A stretch of 9,025 nt of DNA from an uncultured Collinsella sp. (lineage in GTDB: Bacteria; Actinomycetota; Coriobacteriia; Coriobacteriales; Coriobacteriaceae), in assembly GCA_902494685.1 (NCBI GenBank), contig CABUUE010000054.1:1-9025 (forward strand), read 5' to 3'. The notes beneath the pieces were generated by a model. That model was not told the DNA's origin. It searched no databases and was given only the letters and a program-made list of their open reading frames with translations. The position numbers were made by a program, and so were the translations under genes. Positions within the stretch are counted from its first letter, which is position 1. Each line of letters opens with the position of its first letter. This document shows positions 1 through 6,732 of this stretch, in pieces.

Positions 1-1732
1 CCACGGCGACGCGCCACAGGGCGAGCCGGACGAGTACGGCAACTACCCCGGTCCCATGGACCCCTTCCCCGCGCAGCGCGGCGAGTTCTACACCTACGAC
101 GACCTGTCGGTGGAGCTCGTGGACTACGTGCGCGACATGGGCTATACGCATATCGAGGTCATGCCGCTCATGGAGCACCCCTTCGACGGCTCCTGGGGCT
201 ACCAGACGACCGGCTACTTTGCCGCCACGTCGCGTTACGGCAACCCGCAGCAGCTCATGCACTTTATCGATGCGTGCCACGAGGCGGGCATCGGCGTGAT
301 CATGGACTGGGTGCCCGGCGGTTTTTGCGCCGACTCCCACGGCCTTGCCACCTTTAACGGCCACATGCTGTTTGAGCACGAAATTCATCCCAACTGGGGC
401 ACGCACAAGTTCGATTTCGCCCGCGGCGAGGTTCGCTCCTTCCTGGTCTCCAACGTGCTGTACTGGCTCGAAAACTTCCACGTTGACGGCATTCGCATGG
501 ACGGCGTTTCCAGCATGCTGTACCTCAACTTTGGCATTGACGATCCCGGCCAAAAGAAGTTCAACAAGTACGGTACCGAGGAGGACCTGGACGCCAGCGC
601 GTTTATCCGCCAGGTCAACTGCGCCGTGGAGGCCCACTTCCCCGACGTGATGATGATGGCCGAGGAGTCCACCGCGTGGCCGCTCGTGACCTACCCGCCG
701 CAGGACGGCGGCTTGGGCTTCCACTACAAGTGGGACATGGGCTGGATGAACGACACCCTGCACTACATGCAGACCGATTTTCCGTGGCGCCCCGGCAACC
801 ACGGGCTGCTCACTTTCTCCATCATGTACGCCTTTACCGAGAACTTCATCTGCCCGCTGAGCCACGACGAGGTCGTGCACGGCAAGTGCTCGCTCATCGG
901 CCGCATGCCGGGCGACTGGTGGCGCCAGTTTGCCGGCCTGCGCACGCTAGCTTTCTACCAAATGACGCACCCCGGTGCCAAGCTCAACTTCATGGGAAAC
1001 GAGATCGGCCAGTTTATTGAGTGGCGCTACTACGAGTCCATCCAGTGGTTCCTGACCGAGGAGTACGAGACTCACCGTCATCATCAGGCGTTTATCAAGG
1101 CGCTCAACCACCTGTACACCGCCGAGCCCGCCCTGTACGAGCGCGGCTACACCGACGACGGCTTTACCTGGATCGATGCGGACAACTCCAAGCAGTCCAT
1201 CGTGAGCTTTGTGCGTCAGGGCGAGGACGTCGATGACGACCTGGTGATCCTGATCAACTTTGACCCGGCGAGCTACGAGAGCTTCCGCGTGGGCGTGCCG
1301 CGCGAGGGCGACTGGGAGGTCATCTTCGACTCCGACCGTCCCGAGTTTGGCGGCAGCGGATACGCCGGCGAGGAACCCTACACCTGCTCGAGCGAGCCCT
1401 ATCCCTGGAACGGGCAGATGGACTCCATCGAGATCAAGGTACCCGGCCTGGCAGGCGTGGTGCTTAAGCGCCGCGGTCCCAGTAGCTACAAGCCGCCCGT
1501 GGTCGAGAAGCCCAAGAAGGCGACGCGCAAGCGCACGTCCTCGGTAAAGCCCAAGCCTGCGGCCGCCAAGAAGGCTCCGGCTAAGGCGAAGGCTGCCAAG
1601 TCTGCTGCCAAGTCTGCTGCCAAGCCCGCTTCCAAGCCCGCTTCCAAGACCACGGCCAAAAAGGCAGCCACCAAAAAGGCTGCTCCCAAGACCAAGGCAG
1701 CTGCTGTTAAGGCTCATGCCAAGAAAGCGTAA
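1..1732 (+). CDS. glgB: 1,4-alpha-glucan (glycogen) branching enzyme, 5'-partial, with Lys/Ala-rich C-terminal tail
   Basis: GlgB moves alpha-1,4 glucan segments to alpha-1,6 positions, branching glycogen in the cytoplasm. The frame is open from base 2, so the gene starts before the window; the Met at 56 is internal, and the N-terminal CBM48 region expected of the family is not visible. The GH13 barrel is clear from the HPFDGSWGYQ motif onward. Of the seven residues usually listed for the E. coli active site, six are present: region I Asp (305-307), region II Arg (494-496) and nucleophile Asp (500-502), acid/base Glu in MAEES (662-664), and His-Asp in LSHDEVVHGK (863-868). The seventh, the region I His, is Gly (320-322, DWVPGGF). 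After the usual C-terminal beta domain, ending near 1474, the protein continues about 85 residues, mostly a Lys/Ala tail. The gene precedes glgP by 94 bp. Identity as a branching enzyme is very secure; full activity without the His is not. Confidence 0.96.
   Translation, partial: HGDAPQGEPDEYGNYPGPMDPFPAQRGEFYTYDDLSVELVDYVRDMGYTHIEVMPLMEHPFDGSWGYQTTGYFAATSRYGNPQQLMHFIDACHEAGIGVIMDWVPGGFCADSHGLATFNGHMLFEHEIHPNWGTHKFDFARGEVRSFLVSNVLYWLENFHVDGIRMDGVSSMLYLNFGIDDPGQKKFNKYGTEEDLDASAFIRQVNCAVEAHFPDVMMMAEESTAWPLVTYPPQDGGLGFHYKWDMGWMNDTLHYMQTDFPWRPGNHGLLTFSIMYAFTENFICPLSHDEVVHGKCSLIGRMPGDWWRQFAGLRTLAFYQMTHPGAKLNFMGNEIGQFIEWRYYESIQWFLTEEYETHRHHQAFIKALNHLYTAEPALYERGYTDDGFTWIDADNSKQSIVSFVRQGEDVDDDLVILINFDPASYESFRVGVPREGDWEVIFDSDRPEFGGSGYAGEEPYTCSSEPYPWNGQMDSIEIKVPGLAGVVLKRRGPSSYKPPVVEKPKKATRKRTSSVKPKPAAAKKAPAKAKAAKSAAKSAAKPASKPASKTTAKKAATKKAAPKTKAAAVKAHAKKA
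1508..1729 (+). other. Histone-H1-like Lys/Ala tail of GlgB
   Basis: This segment encodes the last 74 residues of GlgB. By my count it has 26 Ala, 24 Lys, 2 Arg and no Asp or Glu, with Pro, Ser and Thr making up most of the rest. It starts with KPKKATRKRT and continues as short AAK, SAAK, PASK and KKAA units. Branching enzymes normally end at the beta domain, around 1474 here. The composition resembles the C-terminal tails of histone H1 and mycobacterial HupB, and is expected to be disordered. Alanine codons shift toward gct (12 of 26), whereas the catalytic part mostly uses gcc and gcg. Function unknown; binding to a polyanion or to another protein is inference. Confidence 0.9.
1592..1648 (+). 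repeat. 12-nt in-frame tandem repeats within the glgB tail
   Basis: After a partial unit gctgccaag (1592-1600), the unit tctgctgccaag occurs twice in perfect tandem (1601-1624), followed by two perfect copies of the related unit cccgcttccaag (1625-1648). They encode SAAK SAAK PASK PASK. The unit length is a multiple of three, so gain or loss of copies by slippage would keep the reading frame and change only tail length. Confidence 0.9.
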
Positions 1733-1757
1733 CAAAGACGTTACCACTGTAATTACC

Positions 1758-1772
1758 CGCCCCGCGGGGGCG
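1758..1772 (+). other. Short GC-rich inverted repeat between glgB and glgP
   Basis: CGCCCC (1758-1763) and GGGGCG (1767-1772) are exact reverse complements around a 3-nt loop, gcg. No T-run follows (taggatacatg), so a classical intrinsic terminator is not supported. A second weak pairing, CCGGG (1795-1799) with CCCGG (1809-1813), lies just before the glgP ribosome binding site and could partly hide it. Both are visible as sequence; any regulatory role is inference. Nothing else was recognised in the 94-bp gap, apart from the 8-bp palindrome gtaattac (1749-1756). Confidence 0.4.
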
Positions 1773-1826
1773 TAGGATACATGTCATAACCGTTCCGGGA
1801 GAAACATCCCCGGGGGAAAGGAACGT

Positions 1827-4253
1827 ATGAATAAGATCTTCGACAACAAGCAGGAGTTCACCGAACTCTATCGCGATGCCGTCATGAGCATCAGCGGCAA
1901 GAGCGTCGAGGCCGCCAGTGACCTCGACCGCTTTAACGCCCTGGCCAAGCTCGTGGCCGAGAAGGCACGCACCGTTGCCACCAAGAGTGACGCCCGCGCC
2001 ACCGCCGAGGGCAAGAAGCGCGTGTACTACTTCTCGATCGAGTTTTTGATCGGCCGCCTGCTCGACAACTACCTGCTCAACTTTGGCGTGCGCGACATGG
2101 TCGCCGAGGCGCTCGACGACATGGGCTTTGACCTGTCCGTCATCGAGAACCAGGAGCCCGATCCGGCGCTGGGCAACGGTGGCCTGGGCCGTCTTGCGGC
2201 ATGCTTCCTGGATTCCATGGCAGCCGAGGGCATTGCCGGCTACGGCAACGGCATGCGCTACCGCTACGGCCTGTTTAAGCAGGAGATCGTCAACGGCAGC
2301 CAGGTCGAGGCCACCGACGAGTGGCTCACCCACGGCTATCCCTGGGAGGTCCGTCGTCAGGACAAGGCCGTGACCATCAAGTTTGGCGGCCGCGTCGAGG
2401 GCTTTGAGGAGAACGGCCGTACGTTCTACCGCACGGTGGACACGCAGGACATCCTGGCCGTCCCTTATGATATCCCCGTCGTGGGCTATGCCGGCGAGAC
2501 CGTCAACAAGCTGCGCGTCTGGGCCGCCGAGCCGGTCGAAGAGCACTTTGACCTGGAGGCCTTCAACCGCGGCGACTATGCCCTGGCCGATGCCGAGCGC
2601 GCCGAGGCCGAGGCCATCAGCGCCATCCTCTACCCCAACGACGCCGGCGAGCACGGCCGTCTGCTGCGCCTGAAGCAGGAGTACCTGTTTGTCTCGGCCG
2701 GCATCTACAGCCTGCTCGACACCTTTGAGAAGGAGCACGGCGCTAACTGGGAGCTGTTGCCGCAGTTTGTGGCCATCCATACCAACGATACCCACCCCGC
2801 CATGTGCGGCCCCGAGCTCATGCGTATCCTCATCGACGAGAAGAAGCTCGAGTGGGATGACGCCTGGAATATCGTGACGCAGGTCGTGAGCTACACCAAC
2901 CACACCATCCTGCCCGAGGCTCTGGAGAAGTGGCCCATCGGCACGTTCTCCAAGCTCCTCCCCCGTGTGTACCAGATCATCGACGAGATCAGCCGTCGTT
3001 GGCACGAGTCGTTCGACACCACGCAGGACGGCTGGCAGGAGCGTCTGCGCCAGACCGCCATCCTGTGGGACGGCGAGATCCGCATGGCCAACCTGTCCGT
3101 GATCTGCAGCCACAGCGTCAACGGTGTGGCCAAGATCCACTCCGACATCATCAAGAACATCGTGCTCAAGGACTTCTATGCCCTGACGCCCGAGAAGTTC
3201 AACAACAAGACCAACGGCATCTCGCACCGTCGCTTCTTTGCCGAGGCCAACCCCACCTACGCCAAGCTCGTGACCGAAGCCATTGGCGATGGCTGGCTGA
3301 AGGACGCCTTTGAGCTGGAGAAGCTCAAGGAGTTCCAGAACGACGCCGAGTTCCTGAAGGCCGTGGGTGCCTCAAAGCGCGCCAACAAGGAGCGCCTGGC
3401 CGCCTACGTTAAGGCCGAGACAGGTCTGGTCATCGACCCCAACACCGTCTTCGATGTTCAGGTGAAGCGCTTCCATGCCTACAAGCGCCAGCTCATGAAC
3501 ATCATGAAGGTGATGGACATCTACAACCGTCGCATCGCCGATCCCAACTTCCACGTGACGCCGACGACCTTCATCTTTAGCGGCAAGGCTGCCTCGAGCT
3601 ACACCTTCGCCAAGGAGACCATCCGCCTGATTAACTCCGTGGCCGACGTCATCAACAACGACCCGCGCGTCAACGAGGTCATGAAGGTCTGCTTTATCCC
3701 CAACTTCCGCGTGAGCAACGCCCAGCTCATCTACCCTGCCGCCGAGATCTCGGAGCAGATCTCCACGGCCGGCAAGGAGGCCTCGGGCACGTCCAACATG
3801 AAGCTCATGATGAACGGCGCCATTACGCTGGGCACCCTCGACGGCGCCAACATCGAGATCGCCGACCTGGCCGGCCGCGAGAACGAGGCCATCTTTGGCC
3901 TGACCGCCCCCGAGGTCGAGCAGCTCTGGGCATCCAACAGCTACTTCGCATGGGATACGCTCAACAACGATCGCGAGCGTCTGGGGCGCGTGATGGACGA
4001 GCTCAAGGACAACACGTTTGCGGGTCTTTCGGGCAACTTCGAGAGCATCTACAACGAGCTCATGAACAACAACGACCCCGACCTGGTCATGGCCGATTTC
4101 CGCAGCTACGTGGATGCGTGGGAGAAGCTCACGAACAGCTACGGCGACCAGGAGACCTGGAATCGCAAGGCGCTGCTCAACACCGCCTCCTCGGGCTGGT
4201 TCTCGAGCGACCGCACCATTCGCGAGTACCGCGACGAGATCTGGCACGCGTAA
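1827..4253 (+). CDS. glgP: Glycogen/starch/alpha-glucan phosphorylase (GT35)
   Basis: GlgP removes terminal alpha-1,4 glucose units from glycogen with inorganic phosphate, giving glucose-1-phosphate, with pyridoxal phosphate (PLP) as cofactor in the cytoplasm. The 808 residues match the family length (E. coli enzymes are about 800-815). Family motifs appear in order: GNGGLGR (residues 116-122), NDTHPA (320-325), VKRFHAYKRQ (546-555), and EASGTSNMK, in which Lys659 (3801-3803) is the PLP-binding lysine; this is followed by NGAITLGTLDGANIEI. The start at 1827 follows AAAGGA (1817-1822) at a short 4-nt spacing. HAYKRQ replaces the HEYKRQ of E. coli and muscle enzymes; from memory Firmicutes enzymes also have Ala there. 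No extended N-terminal regulatory segment is visible. Placed between the branching enzyme and GlgC, it couples breakdown to synthesis. Whether glycogen or maltodextrin is the preferred substrate cannot be told from sequence; the glg context favours glycogen. Confidence 0.97.
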   Translation: MNKIFDNKQEFTELYRDAVMSISGKSVEAASDLDRFNALAKLVAEKARTVATKSDARATAEGKKRVYYFSIEFLIGRLLDNYLLNFGVRDMVAEALDDMGFDLSVIENQEPDPALGNGGLGRLAACFLDSMAAEGIAGYGNGMRYRYGLFKQEIVNGSQVEATDEWLTHGYPWEVRRQDKAVTIKFGGRVEGFEENGRTFYRTVDTQDILAVPYDIPVVGYAGETVNKLRVWAAEPVEEHFDLEAFNRGDYALADAERAEAEAISAILYPNDAGEHGRLLRLKQEYLFVSAGIYSLLDTFEKEHGANWELLPQFVAIHTNDTHPAMCGPELMRILIDEKKLEWDDAWNIVTQVVSYTNHTILPEALEKWPIGTFSKLLPRVYQIIDEISRRWHESFDTTQDGWQERLRQTAILWDGEIRMANLSVICSHSVNGVAKIHSDIIKNIVLKDFYALTPEKFNNKTNGISHRRFFAEANPTYAKLVTEAIGDGWLKDAFELEKLKEFQNDAEFLKAVGASKRANKERLAAYVKAETGLVIDPNTVFDVQVKRFHAYKRQLMNIMKVMDIYNRRIADPNFHVTPTTFIFSGKAASSYTFAKETIRLINSVADVINNDPRVNEVMKVCFIPNFRVSNAQLIYPAAEISEQISTAGKEASGTSNMKLMMNGAITLGTLDGANIEIADLAGRENEAIFGLTAPEVEQLWASNSYFAWDTLNNDRERLGRVMDELKDNTFAGLSGNFESIYNELMNNNDPDLVMADFRSYVDAWEKLTNSYGDQETWNRKALLNTASSGWFSSDRTIREYRDEIWHA

Positions 4254-4290
4254 AGGCGCGCGAGCTCCCTTATGCCAGCACGGCATTACT

Positions 4291-4321
4291 CGACGGGCGT
4301 GACGTTGCACCGCGCCCGTCG
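4291..4321 (+). other. GC-rich stem-loop between glgP and glgC
   Basis: CGACGGGCG (4291-4299) pairs perfectly with CGCCCGTCG (4313-4321). One G-U and one G-C pair extend the stem to 11 pairs, closing on the 9-nt loop acgttgcac (4302-4310). A smaller hairpin lies just before it: ATGCC (4272-4276) with GGCAT (4282-4286). The sequence after the main stem (ctaatgggtttaag) is not a T-tract, so this looks more like an mRNA-stabilising or processing structure, or a weak attenuator, than a full terminator. The 108-bp gap holds no other recognised gene or site besides the glgC ribosome binding site AAGGAG (4350-4355). Confidence 0.55.
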
Positions 4322-4361
4322 CTAATGGGTTTAAGAACATCGATGACAGAAGGAGAAATCG

Positions 4362-5510
4362 ATGAGTAAGAAAGAATGCATCGCGATGCTCCTCGCAGGA
4401 GGACAGGGCAGCCGATTGGGGGCACTCACCCAAAAGATCGCTAAGCCGGCGGTTAGCTTTGGTGGCAAGTTCCGCATTATCGACTTTTCGCTGTCCAACT
4501 GCTCCAACTCGGGCATCGACACGGTGGGCGTTCTGACGCAGTATCGCCCCTACCTGCTGCATGCCTATGTGGGCTCCGGCGAGGCGTGGGATCTGGACAG
4601 CCGTGACGGCGGCGTGTCGATCCTGCCGCCGTACGAGACACAGACCGGCGGCGCCTGGTATGCGGGCACGGCAGACGCCATTACGCAGAACCTGGACTAT
4701 ATCAAGGCCAACGATCCCAAGTACGTCCTGATTCTTTCGGGCGATCACCTGTATCGCATGGATTACCGCAAGATGCTCAAGACGCACATTGAGAACAACG
4801 CCGACCTCACGGTGAGCGTTATGCCCGTGCCGTGGGAGGAGGCCAGCCGCTTTGGCATCCTGACCACCGACCCCGACGACGGCCGCATCACCAAGTTCAC
4901 CGAGAAGCCCGATAAGCCCGATTCGAACCTCGCGTCCATGGGCATCTACATCTTCTCGGCCGACGTGCTGATCGAGGCGCTCGAGGAGGACGCTCTGGAC
5001 CAGCGCTCGAGCCACGACTTTGGCAAGGACATCATCCCCAAGCTGCTCGGTGAGGGCAAGCGCCTGTACAGCTACGAGTTCCACGGCTTTTGGAAGGATG
5101 TCGGTACCATCGCCAGCTTCCACGAGACCTCGATGGACCTGCTGGGCAACAACCCCGAGTTCGATCTGTTCGACAAGCACTTCCCCATCATGTCCAACAT
5201 CACCACGCGTCCGCCGCACTACATTGGTCCGGATGGTCGCCTGGATGACTGCCTGGTCTCCAACGGCTGCAAGATCTACGGTACCGCTCGCCACTCGATC
5301 CTTTCGACCGATGTCATCATCGAGGAGCGCGCTGTGGTCGAGGACTCCGTGCTGCTGCCGGGTGCGCACGTTAAGAGCGGCGCGCACATCTGCCGCGCTA
5401 TTTTGGGCGAGAACTCCACGGTCGAAGAGGGCGTGAAGCTCGGTTCTGTCGATACCACCAAGGATACGGCCGTCGTTGGAAATGACGTCGTTATCGGGAA
5501 GGGGGAATGA
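4362..5510 (+). CDS. glgC: Glucose-1-phosphate adenylyltransferase, catalytic subunit (ADP-glucose pyrophosphorylase)
   Basis: GlgC makes ADP-glucose and pyrophosphate from ATP and glucose-1-phosphate, the committed step of bacterial glycogen synthesis. At 382 residues it is about the size of B. subtilis GlgC. Visible motifs are the N-terminal nucleotide loop LLAGGQGSRL (residues 10-19), KPAVSFGGKFRIIDF, WYAGTADAI, SGDHLYRMDY with catalytic Asp128 (4743-4745), the glucose-1-phosphate site Glu181-Lys182 in TEKP, SMGIYIF, SSHDFGKDIIP and GFWKDVGT. The C-terminal third has hexapeptide-like repeats consistent with a left-handed beta-helix. AAGGAG ends 6 nt before the ATG. glgD follows 4 bp after the stop, with its ribosome binding site inside the glgC 3' end, so the two are probably translated in step and form one enzyme. 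Allosteric effectors cannot be read from the sequence. Confidence 0.97.
   Translation: MSKKECIAMLLAGGQGSRLGALTQKIAKPAVSFGGKFRIIDFSLSNCSNSGIDTVGVLTQYRPYLLHAYVGSGEAWDLDSRDGGVSILPPYETQTGGAWYAGTADAITQNLDYIKANDPKYVLILSGDHLYRMDYRKMLKTHIENNADLTVSVMPVPWEEASRFGILTTDPDDGRITKFTEKPDKPDSNLASMGIYIFSADVLIEALEEDALDQRSSHDFGKDIIPKLLGEGKRLYSYEFHGFWKDVGTIASFHETSMDLLGNNPEFDLFDKHFPIMSNITTRPPHYIGPDGRLDDCLVSNGCKIYGTARHSILSTDVIIEERAVVEDSVLLPGAHVKSGAHICRAILGENSTVEEGVKLGSVDTTKDTAVVGNDVVIGKGE
5499..5506 (+). promoter_or_regulatory. glgD ribosome binding site inside glgC
   Basis: AAGGGGGA lies 8 nt before the ATG at 5515. This decides the glgD start: the in-frame ATG at 5476 would add 13 residues inside glgC, has no comparable purine run, and is not needed, because homology to GlgD begins at MINRKAIGYI. 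The site overlaps the last glgC codons and stop, which fits translational coupling. Confidence 0.75.
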
Positions 5511-5514
5511 TCCG

Positions 5515-6642
5515 ATGATCAATCGAAAGGCCATCGGTTATATCACCGCTAACTACTCTTCGACCTACGGCAGCGTGCTGCTCAAGGATCGCCCCATCGC
5601 GTCCGTCCCGTTTTTAGGCCGCTACCGCCTGATCGATTTCCCGCTGTCCAACATGATGAATGCCGGCATTAAGACCGTCGGCGTCGTCATGCCGGGCAAC
5701 TACCGTTCCCTGATCGACCATGTGGGCTCGGGCAAGGACTGGGGCCTGGACCGCAAGAAGGGCGGCCTGTTTATGGTCCCCGGCAACGCGTATGGCACCA
5801 CCAAGGGCGGCATGCGCTTCCTGCTGCGCGACATCATCTCCAACAAGACGCTGTTCCAGCGCTCGGATAAGCCCTATGTTGTGATGATGGGCACCAACAT
5901 CATCTTTAACATGGACCTCAACACCATCATCGACGCGCACGAGAACTCCGGTGCCCAGATGACCGTGGTGTACTGCAAGGCCACGCGCAATGTCGATGAC
6001 GAGACCAAGCTCGAGATTAACGAGAACGGACGCCTGACGGGCGTGAGCGCCGGCGTCGTGTACGGCGACAACGCGTCTATGGACTGCTGTATCGTCAACC
6101 GCGAGACGCTGCTCGAGATCATCGACCACTACCAGGCCGCCGACTATCTGGACCTGCTCGAGGCACTCCAGGGCGACTTTGGCAACATCGACGTGTGCAG
6201 CTACGAGTACAAGGGCGAGGTCGTGGGCGTGTTTAGCGAGAAGTCGCTGTATCGCCGCAGCATGGACCTGCTCGACCAGACCGTGGCCGACCAGCTCTTT
6301 GATCCCGAGCGCCCGATCCTAACCAAGGCCCACGACGTACCGCCTTCGCGCTACGCAACCGGCAGCCACGCCTGCAACTCGATTATCTCGGCCGGCTGCA
6401 TCATCAAGGGAACCGTGCGCAACTCGATCCTGTCGCGCGGCGTTGTGGTTGAGGAAGGCGCCTCGGTGACCAACTCGATCATCAACCAGAGCTGCATCAT
6501 CAAGAGCGGCGCCCGGGTTGAGAACGCCATCCTGGACAAGAACAACGTGGTTCCCACCAACACCGAGCTTCGCGGCACGCCCGAGAACATCCTGGTGCTG
6601 GGCAAGGCTCCGTTAACTTCCGACACCACCATCGTACGTTAA
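5515..6642 (+). CDS. glgD: GlgD, non-catalytic homologue and probable regulatory partner of ADP-glucose pyrophosphorylase
   Basis: GlgD is a GlgC paralogue found beside glgC in many Firmicutes. In Geobacillus stearothermophilus it is known to be inactive alone but to raise GlgC activity in a mixed complex. This 375-residue protein keeps the family scaffold (RPIASVPFLGRYRLIDFPLSN split over residues 27-47, GSGKDWGLDRK, SMDLLDQ, PPSRYATGS and a C-terminal beta-helix with repeated Ile/Val hexapeptides). It has lost catalytic features. The glycine-rich nucleotide loop GGxGxRL is replaced by TANYSSTYGS. The catalytic Asp of SGDH aligns with Asn128 (5896-5898, MGTNIIFNMD). The Glu-Lys glucose-1-phosphate pair aligns with Ala-Gly near VSAGVVYG. 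Its position right behind glgC supports a GlgC-GlgD complex. The gene name is secure; loss of catalysis is inferred from these residues. Confidence 0.94.
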   Translation: MINRKAIGYITANYSSTYGSVLLKDRPIASVPFLGRYRLIDFPLSNMMNAGIKTVGVVMPGNYRSLIDHVGSGKDWGLDRKKGGLFMVPGNAYGTTKGGMRFLLRDIISNKTLFQRSDKPYVVMMGTNIIFNMDLNTIIDAHENSGAQMTVVYCKATRNVDDETKLEINENGRLTGVSAGVVYGDNASMDCCIVNRETLLEIIDHYQAADYLDLLEALQGDFGNIDVCSYEYKGEVVGVFSEKSLYRRSMDLLDQTVADQLFDPERPILTKAHDVPPSRYATGSHACNSIISAGCIIKGTVRNSILSRGVVVEEGASVTNSIINQSCIIKSGARVENAILDKNNVVPTNTELRGTPENILVLGKAPLTSDTTIVR

Positions 6643-6673
6643 CGTTGGTACCGCAACATCGCTCGTAACATGT

Positions 6674-6715
6674 AGAATAGCCGCCCGGTTAGCGCCAGGC
6701 GGCTATTCTCGAATT
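6674..6715 (+). terminator. Strong stem-loop between glgD and glgA, possible (leaky) intrinsic terminator
   Basis: AGAATAGCCGCC (6674-6685) and GGCGGCTATTCT (6698-6709) are perfect 12-bp reverse complements around a 12-nt loop. GG/CC pairs inside the loop could lengthen the stem. The GC core followed by TATTCTCGAATT, with a matching A-rich upstream arm, has the shape of a bidirectional intrinsic terminator, but the T-run is short and broken. It starts 31 bp after the glgD stop and ends 23 bp before glgA, so it probably reduces or separates glgA transcription rather than ending the operon. An RNA-processing or stability element is the alternative. Confidence 0.5.
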
Positions 6716-6722
6716 ACAACAT

Positions 6723-6727
6723 GGGAG
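6723..6727 (+). promoter_or_regulatory. glgA ribosome binding site
   Basis: GGGAG sits 5 nt before the ATG at 6733. Another in-frame ATG lies at 6721, but no purine-rich site precedes it (tctcgaattacaac) and the GGGAG itself would be coding. The 6733 start also places the conserved KTGGLGD motif at residues 22-28, close to its usual position in GlgA. Confidence 0.75.
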
Positions 6728-6732
6728 ACAAT

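Noticed and set aside
947..1747. - strand frame with LGSGLGSRLGS repeats opposite the glgB tail
   Set aside because: The Gly/Ser/Leu repeats are the reverse reading of the 12-nt repeats and AAK units in glgB; the glgB frame explains the sequence.
1741..1800. Promoter for glgP (TTACCA with TAGGAT)
   Set aside because: Hexamers match poorly and are 26 bp apart. glgP could have its own promoter here, but the sequence does not show one.
1707..3227. 506-codon - strand frame opposite the glgB end and glgP
   Set aside because: Antisense shadow caused by codon bias; glgP motifs on the + strand account for this region.
4305..4335. Promoter for glgC (TTGCAC and TTTAAG)
   Set aside because: The match to consensus is weak, the spacing is 19 bp, and the -35-like part lies in the loop of the hairpin; this is not better than chance in such sequence.
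4325..4369. Small open frame (14 codons, second ATG at 4343) overlapping the glgC start, as a possible leader peptide
   Set aside because: Neither ATG has a Shine-Dalgarno site, and the peptide has no run of one amino acid that would suggest attenuation. The AAGGAG inside it serves glgC.
5476..5514. Longer glgD start at the in-frame ATG at 5476
   Set aside because: It would overlap glgC by 35 bases without a suitable ribosome binding site; AAGGGGGA before 5515 and the start of GlgD homology favour 5515.
3372..5534. Long open frame (720 codons) on the - strand across glgP and glgC
   Set aside because: It is antisense to two proteins with complete family motifs and crosses an intergenic gap. 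Strong GC bias at third codon positions removes stops from this antisense frame, and the translation shows no recognisable domain.
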